Source: UBA3537 sp965658025 (GTDB lineage: Bacteria; Bacteroidota; Bacteroidia; Flavobacteriales; Flavobacteriaceae). From it: a stretch of DNA of 39,377 nucleotides. The notes under the pieces were generated by a model. It was not told the origin of the DNA. It saw nothing but the letters and a program-made list of their open reading frames with translations, and did no database searches. The stretch is from NCBI GenBank assembly GCA_965658025.1, contig CBFHQL010000016.1, forward strand, positions 1 to 39,377, written 5' to 3'. Both the position numbers and the translations under genes were made by a program. Numbering within the stretch: the first letter of the stretch is position 1; the number at the start of each line of letters is the position of its first letter. Below, in pieces: positions 33,803 to 39,377 of the stretch.

Positions 33803-35908
33803 TTATCTAACAAAGGCATTTGCCATACCGCCATCAACATTTAAAATATTCCCTGTGGATTTATCCAGTAATCCCACAAAAGAAAACACTCCATTAGCAA
33901 TATCGTCTGGAGTTATAATTTCGTTTAATAAATTCCTTTTAGCATAAAAAGCGGGTAATTCCTCGACGGTGATTCCATTGGCTTTTGCACGACCTTCTGC
34001 CCATGCGCCTTCCCAAATTTTACTACCAACAATAACTCCATCAGGGTTAACGGTATTCACTCGAACTTTATCTTTCGCTAATTCTGCGGCCAACAATCGG
34101 ACCATGTGTTGTTGTGAAGCTTTGGCGGTTCCGTAAGCTACATTGTTCGGCCCTGCAACCAAGCCATTTTTACTTGCTATAGCGATGAAATCTCCTCCAA
34201 GACCTTGTTGGCGTGTAATTTTAGAAAACTGCTTTGCAAGATCAAACTGTCCTTTTACTAAGATGTTCTGAAGGATATTCCAATCTTGGTCTGTTGTATC
34301 TAAAAGTGGTTTAGATATGGCCAAACCTGCACTATGTACAACAATATCGACCCCACCAAACTCTACACATGCCTTTTTGTAAGCATTTGCTATAGATTCT
34401 GTGTTAGTAACATCACATACTGCATAGGTTGATACATCTCTCTTATAAGTGGCATTAGCTGTAATAAGACTTTCTTCATTAATATCTGTTAAAACAACAT
34501 TTGCGCCTTCAGCAGCTAATTTGTCTGCAATAGCTTTCCCAATTCCGCCTCCTGCACCAGTTACGAATGCTACTTTTCTCGATAGAGGTTGTTCTTTTGG
34601 CATACGCTGTAGTTTAGCTTCCTCCAATAACCAGTATTCAATATCAAATGCTTCTTGTCTAGGTAGAGACGTATACTCTGTAATAGCTTCTGCACCACGC
34701 ATTACGTTAATAGCGTTGATATAAAACTCATTAGCCACACGTGTTGTCTGTTTGTTTTTTGCAAAACTAAACATACCAACTCCTGGGTAAATAATAATCA
34801 CAGGGTTGGCATCTCGCATTGCAGGACTATTATCTCTTTTACATGTGTTATAATAATCTGCATACTCTTGTCTGTATGCTTCAAACGCTGGTTCTAATTT
34901 CTTCAATATGGCATCAGCGTCCGATAGATCTTCATTTTTATCTAACTTTAAAACTAAAGGTTGAATTTTAGTTCTTAAAAAATGATCTGGACAAGACGTA
35001 CCCATTGGTGCCAGCCTTTCTAAGTCATTGCTATTGATGTATTCCATCACAACATCAGTGTCTGAGAAGTGACCGATCATTCTCTGTTCAGAAGAACACA
35101 ACCCTCTTAACAACGGCATGATTTGAGCCGCTTTTTCCAGTCGCTTTTCTTTTGGCAAACTTTCTATTTTCTGTCCACCAAAAACACTACCATTTTGTTT
35201 TATTTTTTTGTCGATAAATTCAGAAGCCATTTCAATAACCTCTAAACTATTAATATAACATTCATATGAGGTGTCGCCCCACGTAAAAAGCCCGTGAGAA
35301 CCTAAAACAATTCCTCTAATACCAGGGTTATCGGCTAAACATTTTTCAATTTGAAGACCAAGATCGAAACCTGGACGTTGCCATGGTACCCAACCCATGG
35401 TATCTCCCCAAATTTCTTTTGTTACTTTTTCACTATTCTTAGCTGCAGCAACAGCAATTAGAGCATCTGGATGTAAGTGATCTATATGTGCAAATGGCAA
35501 TAAGCCATGCAATGGTGTGTCAATAGATGGTGCTTTACTATCTAAATCATAAATACAGTGATTAAACAGCCCCACCATACGATCTTCATCTTCAATACCT
35601 CCATATACATTTTTCAAATCTCGAAGTCTGTCTACATAAATACCTGCAATACCGCTTCTATTTAGAGTTCCTATATCTCCACCGGAACCTTTGATCCACA
35701 TCACCTCAACGTCTTCATTAGTTAAGGGATCTTTTTCGATAGTTCTGCAACTGGTGTTACCTCCGCCATAGTTAGTAATTCTTAAATCAGCTCCAAGGAT
35801 ATTAGAACGATACAAGAACAAGTCTACTTGGTTGTCGCCCAATGCAGTAGCTTTGTCATTGTCCCATAAATAATCAACGTGTTTAAATTTTCTATTAATG
35901 ATGTCCAT
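33803..35908 (-). CDS. rhaEW: Bifunctional rhamnulose-1-phosphate aldolase / L-lactaldehyde dehydrogenase
   Basis: A 701-aa fusion. Residues about 1-430 are a class II aldolase domain: HIDHLHPDAL (near 141) and SHGLFTWGDTSYE (near 205) supply zinc His residues. Residues about 445-701 are a short-chain dehydrogenase: VTGAGGGIG (near 452) and YGTAKAS (near 590) are its nucleotide-binding and catalytic motifs. It cleaves rhamnulose-1-phosphate to DHAP and L-lactaldehyde and oxidises the latter to lactate, as described for RhaEW fusions. First gene of the leftward operon, divergent from the GntR gene. Cytoplasmic. Confidence 0.93.
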   Translation of the reverse strand: MDIINRKFKHVDYLWDNDKATALGDNQVDLFLYRSNILGADLRITNYGGGNTSCRTIEKDPLTNEDVEVMWIKGSGGDIGTLNRSGIAGIYVDRLRDLKNVYGGIEDEDRMVGLFNHCIYDLDSKAPSIDTPLHGLLPFAHIDHLHPDALIAVAAAKNSEKVTKEIWGDTMGWVPWQRPGFDLGLQIEKCLADNPGIRGIVLGSHGLFTWGDTSYECYINSLEVIEMASEFIDKKIKQNGSVFGGQKIESLPKEKRLEKAAQIMPLLRGLCSSEQRMIGHFSDTDVVMEYINSNDLERLAPMGTSCPDHFLRTKIQPLVLKLDKNEDLSDADAILKKLEPAFEAYRQEYADYYNTCKRDNSPAMRDANPVIIIYPGVGMFSFAKNKQTTRVANEFYINAINVMRGAEAITEYTSLPRQEAFDIEYWLLEEAKLQRMPKEQPLSRKVAFVTGAGGGIGKAIADKLAAEGANVVLTDINEESLITANATYKRDVSTYAVCDVTNTESIANAYKKACVEFGGVDIVVHSAGLAISKPLLDTTDQDWNILQNILVKGQFDLAKQFSKITRQQGLGGDFIAIASKNGLVAGPNNVAYGTAKASQQHMVRLLAAELAKDKVRVNTVNPDGVIVGSKIWEGAWAEGRAKANGITVEELPAFYAKRNLLNEIITPDDIANGVFSFVGLLDKSTGNILNVDGGMANAFVR

Positions 35909-35934
35909 ATTTTTTAAAAATAATAAATTGTGAT

Positions 35935-35952
35935 ATCAAATTTATATTTGAT
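35935..35952. promoter_or_regulatory. Inverted repeat over the rhamnose operon promoter
   Basis: ATCAAAT-TTAT-ATTTGAT is a perfect 7-bp inverted repeat with a 4-bp spacer, 27 bp upstream of the fusion gene. It contains TAAATTTG (minus, 35944-35937), a -7 box for that operon, so a bound protein would block or control polymerase. A natural operator for the GntR protein encoded next door; binding is not shown. Confidence 0.5.
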
Positions 35953-36072
35953 TCGTATATTTTGTGTCCTGTACTATACGGTATCTTTATTCTTATTTTT
36001 AAATTTTAATATTCTGAGGCTCAATAGTCGCAACTCGTGTGTACTAAGTTACAGACTCCGTGAATTCTTGAG

Positions 36073-36088
36073 ATTGAATTAATTCGAT
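36073..36088. promoter_or_regulatory. Imperfect palindrome in the divergent gap
   Basis: ATTGAATTAATTCGAT has a perfect core GAATTAATTC and near-matching arms. It lies between the two divergent promoters and is a second candidate regulator site. AT-rich palindromes arise easily by chance, so support is weak. Confidence 0.3.
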
Positions 36089-36145
36089 TGAGCATCAATA
36101 TTTCTCACATTTTAGAGAAAAGCTCTTTACAAAATTATAAATTAT

Positions 36146-36153
36146 TATATTTG
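36146..36153 (+). promoter_or_regulatory. Candidate -7 box of the GntR gene
   Basis: TATATTTG fits the Bacteroidetes -7 consensus and lies 47 nt upstream of the ATG at 36200. A convincing -33 TTG is not seen. Confidence 0.45.
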
Positions 36154-36199
36154 TTTTTTATTTTTTGATTGCTTAACCACCAAATAATCACAGATCAAC

Positions 36200-37246
36200 A
36201 TGAACTTGTTTGATTGTATAAATATCGATGAGAATTCTAGAGTACCCAAGTACCAACAGATAATTGATTCTATCATTTATAATATTTCTGAAGAAAACTT
36301 AAAGATGGGTGAAAAAATCCCATCCATTAATAGGTTTAGTGAAGAGTTTTATTTGTCTAGGGACACTGTAGAGAAAGCCTATAGTATACTAAAAGAACGC
36401 AAAATAATAAATGCTATTCGTGGTAAAGGATATTACATAAATCGCACAAAATTAATTTCCAAAACCAATATATTATTTTTGGTTAATAAGCTAAGTTCTT
36501 ACAAATTAAAAACTTATAATTCGTTTATTAATAATATGGGACCTAATTCTCACACAGACCTTATGACCTATCATTGTGATGAATCGCTTTTTATTAATTT
36601 ATTGGACAAGCATAAGTCTTCTTACGATTATTATGTTATTATGCCTCATTTTAAGACGGAAAATTTAAAGCACACTAGTTTTACTGATAATGCAATCAAG
36701 GCGCTTAAAACACTACCACAAGGTAGACTTGTTATATTAGATAACATAAAATCTGTAATGGAAGGCAATCACATTGAAGTTTATCAAGATTTTGAGAATG
36801 ATATATACAATGCGCTCAAAGAAGGTATTGACAAAATAAATTCATACAAGAAAATTATTTTATTTTACCCTGAAAAAACGCAGTACCCATATCCTAGAAG
36901 AATTTTACATGGGTTTAGGAAATTTTGTGTAGAATTTAAATTAGATTTTGAAATTTTTGAGAAGGTAATTGACCACATGATAATAAAAAAAGGAGATTTA
37001 TTCATAACTATTGAAGAATCTGATTTGGTAAGTTTGGTCAAGCAAGCCAAAGAAGATGAACTTGTACTCGGTGAAGATATAGGTATCATTTCTTATAATG
37101 ATACGCAGCTAAAAGACTTATTAGGTATCACGGTTCTTTCCACAGACTTTAAAATAATGGGCGAAACGGCTTCTGATATGATTATAAATCACAAAAAAGG
37201 AAGTATAAAAGTACCATTCAATTTAATTGAAAGAGATTCTCTTTAA
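36200..37246 (+). CDS. GntR-family regulator with sugar-binding domain, likely controls rhamnose genes
   Basis: A 348-aa protein. Residues about 12-75 form a winged helix-turn-helix of the GntR type (VPKYQQIIDSI, KIPSINRFSEEFYLSRDTVE, then the wing IRGKGYYI). The remaining ~265 residues look like a LacI/periplasmic-binding-type effector domain. Such GntR-PBP fusions control sugar catabolic operons in Bacteroidetes, usually sensing the sugar or a phosphorylated intermediate. It is divergent from the rhamnose operon across a 291-bp gap with two palindromes, so it is the probable local regulator. Effector identity is inferred. Confidence 0.88.
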   Translation: MNLFDCINIDENSRVPKYQQIIDSIIYNISEENLKMGEKIPSINRFSEEFYLSRDTVEKAYSILKERKIINAIRGKGYYINRTKLISKTNILFLVNKLSSYKLKTYNSFINNMGPNSHTDLMTYHCDESLFINLLDKHKSSYDYYVIMPHFKTENLKHTSFTDNAIKALKTLPQGRLVILDNIKSVMEGNHIEVYQDFENDIYNALKEGIDKINSYKKIILFYPEKTQYPYPRRILHGFRKFCVEFKLDFEIFEKVIDHMIIKKGDLFITIEESDLVSLVKQAKEDELVLGEDIGIISYNDTQLKDLLGITVLSTDFKIMGETASDMIINHKKGSIKVPFNLIERDSL

Positions 37247-37313
37247 AAAAACACCTTTTTCCATTGATTTTAAACCATTAGGATTAGAATAAACCTAAAA
37301 TACTTGATACAAT

Positions 37314-39377
37314 CTAGTAAGCCCTGTAATACGCCCTAGTATTGTCGGTTTCAATAGAAACATTTTTATAGATCAACTTGTCGCCCTTTCCAATGTAAAC
37401 ACTTTTTAACCTTTCGACTTCATTTAAGGTAATGACCGCAAAAGTCCCTTTAAAATAAATCCCTAAGCTTTCATCTATAAAGACGTCATTTGCAGACAAA
37501 GTAATCACATATTGTATCAATGTTTCCGTAGGTGTCTCGCTTATAATCTTCAACCCTTTATAAATATGATTCTCCTGTAATTTTTCTATAGACCTTACCG
37601 TCGCCTCTTCGTTTTCATTAAAAGGTTCATAGACCACTACAAAAGGGTTCTTCCAGGCTTCACCTTTTTGACGAATCACAAGAGTTGGCGTCGTTAACTT
37701 ATTATAGGGCTTAGGAGATTCAAAAGTTGTTGGTGCTTTTACTTTAGTATATTCCCTATGTTCAAATCCAGGAATTTGTAGTTGCATAAAAACAGCACCT
37801 GTTTCTAATTTTTTAGTGTGAAATGTGGCCTTAACATGACCTCCATAAGAAGCAGAAGTTTTAGCCTTCTTAAAAAAATGCCATCCTGGATTTCTATATT
37901 CCTTATTTCGCCTCCAAACGCCATTGGCATTAGCCTTGTAGCGATTTGGTGTTTTTTTAAATACCATATCTTTAGTTTCAAAAACTAATTTATCCCCAAT
38001 ATTGTGATATAAATAGTCATGATACTCATTCGGCAATCTTGATTTTGACCTAAACACGTCTACGTAATAGCCTGTTGTTGGTGATGTTCGCACTAATGCT
38101 AATGTACGTTCTTGGGCCGCCTCCGCTTTATCTCCTTTATTATCATCAAAACTGGTTTGACTAAAGGAGTGGAAGGGCGAAACAGCTTCTTCGCCAACTT
38201 GAGGTTCCATTGCAATTAAATTTACTGAATTTATACCCAAATTTACCCAACCACCTTCGCCTTTTGAACTACCATTCACAATCACAGTATTGTGTGCAGC
38301 AAATAGTCTTGAATAGTTTTCGTGTAAATCTTTACCATATCGTTTTCGACCATTATCTACCCCTAAAACCTCACCTTCGCCGTACAATTCAATATTCATA
38401 CCCTCGGCATGTCCGTGTACCATATGCGCACCGCCTACAAAACCCATTAAACCATCTTTAGCGTTATTGGTACGGCTCAAATTGCGCTGTAATACGATGC
38501 CTGCATGATACACTCTATCGGTTCTGGGCAAGTCGATCTCGATACCTTGATCGGCAGTAATATTGGAATACCAAAACAAAGCCTCTAAACCATTCCTTTG
38601 GTACTTTCCATTTTTGATTGCATGTTTTATAAGTGATGCAAATTTTTCTTGTAAATCCAAAAGACCATCCATTTTAGCTAAAACATAAGCATCTTCATAA
38701 GCCTGATATGGAGCATGTGCATTTCTGTGACCATCTCCCCAACGAATAATTTCATCGTTAGGATACACAAAATAATCTAAGCGCGGTAGAGCGTGTAAAA
38801 TATTCGGATATTGTTGTCCTAATTTTAATGACGGATTATATCTATTAACCACTAGCATGAGCTTTGTTAAGATTGAAGTGGAGTGATTTAAGTATTGTGA
38901 GGTTTCGGGCCATATATCTCCTTGATTTTCATAATTTAAAGCCATTACTCTTAAAGCATCCTGATGTGCAGTGCTATCATTCAAAAAATAAGACAACCAT
39001 GCTTCACGCTCCTTCTCATCATCCATACCCAGGGCATTGAACACTAAATTTGGAGCTTCTAACACACAATGGTTAGAGCCGGTTTGCCCATAATTTACGG
39101 TGATATTGGCATAGGTTTTAAAAACGTTTTGAACTTCATCAAAAGGAAAGTTTACGTTTTGATTTTTTATGAAATCGAAAGCTTTACCGTCATTTTTAAT
39201 ATAAGGATGAATAAAATCGTAAACCAATGGTAGTTTATACCCTATAACTCGAACTTCCCTGAAACCATCATAAGGAAACAACCAACCTCCTCTTCCATGC
39301 CAATCTGAGAGCTTTGATTTTTGAACTGATTTGGTAAAAGTATACAGAATGGTACTTGCGACGTATGCATATTTTTC
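37314..39377 (-). CDS. Heparinase II/III-type polysaccharide lyase, 5' end outside window
   Basis: 687 residues of an open frame that runs off the right edge with no start: the TTG at 39281 is internal, since the frame continues upstream with KYAYVASTILYTFTKSVQ and SDWHGRGGW. The first half is an alpha-helical toroid (NYGQTGSNHCVLEAPN, GDGHRNAHAPYQAYEDAY), the second a beta-sandwich with HMVHGHAEGMNIELYGEG, VLGVDNGRKRYGKD and AAHNTVIVNG, a pattern of heparinase II/III-type lyases. Next to rhamnose genes and a sulfatase-maturing enzyme, ulvan is a plausible substrate (compare PL40), but alginate or other uronate polymers are not excluded. It converges on the GntR gene. Confidence 0.8.
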   Translation of the reverse strand, partial: EKYAYVASTILYTFTKSVQKSKLSDWHGRGGWLFPYDGFREVRVIGYKLPLVYDFIHPYIKNDGKAFDFIKNQNVNFPFDEVQNVFKTYANITVNYGQTGSNHCVLEAPNLVFNALGMDDEKEREAWLSYFLNDSTAHQDALRVMALNYENQGDIWPETSQYLNHSTSILTKLMLVVNRYNPSLKLGQQYPNILHALPRLDYFVYPNDEIIRWGDGHRNAHAPYQAYEDAYVLAKMDGLLDLQEKFASLIKHAIKNGKYQRNGLEALFWYSNITADQGIEIDLPRTDRVYHAGIVLQRNLSRTNNAKDGLMGFVGGAHMVHGHAEGMNIELYGEGEVLGVDNGRKRYGKDLHENYSRLFAAHNTVIVNGSSKGEGGWVNLGINSVNLIAMEPQVGEEAVSPFHSFSQTSFDDNKGDKAEAAQERTLALVRTSPTTGYYVDVFRSKSRLPNEYHDYLYHNIGDKLVFETKDMVFKKTPNRYKANANGVWRRNKEYRNPGWHFFKKAKTSASYGGHVKATFHTKKLETGAVFMQLQIPGFEHREYTKVKAPTTFESPKPYNKLTTPTLVIRQKGEAWKNPFVVVYEPFNENEEATVRSIEKLQENHIYKGLKIISETPTETLIQYVITLSANDVFIDESLGIYFKGTFAVITLNEVERLKSVYIGKGDKLIYKNVSIETDNTRAYYRAY

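Noticed and set aside
37247..37313. Weak TTAGG/CCTAA stem between the GntR gene and the lyase gene
   Set aside because: Short stem, 11-nt loop and no T-run; not convincing as a terminator.
39279..39281. TTG as true start of the lyase gene
   Set aside because: The frame stays open and lyase-like to the window edge, so the start lies outside.
1..39377. CRISPR arrays, insertion sequences, tRNA or rRNA genes
   Set aside because: I saw no repeat-spacer pattern, transposase motif or cloverleaf in the window; only a promoter pointing off the left edge might serve an RNA gene.

Overview
The window is AT-rich chromosomal DNA from a member of the Bacteroidetes, most likely a marine Flavobacteriaceae. 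Evidence: Porin_10-type barrel protein, YqaE/Pmp3 protein, lysyl-tRNA synthetase with a C-terminal extension, Bacteroidetes promoters (TTG, about 19 bp, then TAnnTTTG), lipoprotein signals ending in Ser-Cys or Ala-Cys, and two algal-polysaccharide gene sets. The gene content resembles laminarin- and ulvan-degrading genera such as Formosa; the genus is an inference.

Layout. 1-13.6 kb is core genome: an outer-membrane barrel protein, rnhB, a large propeller lipoprotein, lipB, a 52-aa YqaE/Pmp3 gene, lysS, a small secreted Spy-like protein, an unknown membrane protein, a sulfur-transport set (TauE/SafE plus a split YeeE/YedE pair), galE and a DUF2130 protein with a possible PD-(D/E)XK nuclease core. 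13.7-24.3 kb is one tightly packed leftward operon for beta-1,3-glucan (laminarin-type) use: a giant cytoplasmic GH149/GH94-like phosphorylase, a lipoprotein GH17, an exported clan GH-A enzyme of unclear family, a lipoprotein GH30, a GPH/MelB-type sugar importer and two GH17 proteins without signal peptides. There is no SusC/SusD pair in the window. 24.3-24.7 kb is a gene-poor gap ending in a strong terminator.

24.7-37.2 kb is a leftward L-rhamnose catabolic operon with a divergent GntR-type regulator. It encodes a fused rhamnulose-1-phosphate aldolase/lactaldehyde dehydrogenase, a Pseudomonas-type L-rhamnose isomerase, an FGGY kinase, an FMN-dependent 2-hydroxyacid (lactate) dehydrogenase, an NCS1-type permease, a mutarotase, an exported formylglycine-generating enzyme, an exported acetolactate decarboxylase and an unknown secreted protein. 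At the right edge a truncated heparinase II/III-type polysaccharide lyase enters the window.

How they work together (inference): in the laminarin block, cell-surface or periplasmic GH17, GH30 and GH-A enzymes trim the glucan, the GPH carrier imports oligosaccharides, and cytoplasmic GH17s plus the phosphorylase release glucose-1-phosphate, saving ATP. In the rhamnose block, rhamnose goes through rhamnulose and rhamnulose-1-phosphate to DHAP and L-lactaldehyde, then lactate and pyruvate. A sulfatase-maturing enzyme and a lyase beside rhamnose genes point to a sulfated rhamnose-uronic acid polymer such as ulvan. The most unusual elements are the NCS1 permease as the only transporter in the rhamnose operon, the acetolactate decarboxylase and formylglycine-generating enzyme both carrying lipoprotein signals, and the laminarin operon that pairs signal-less GH17s with a phosphorylase.
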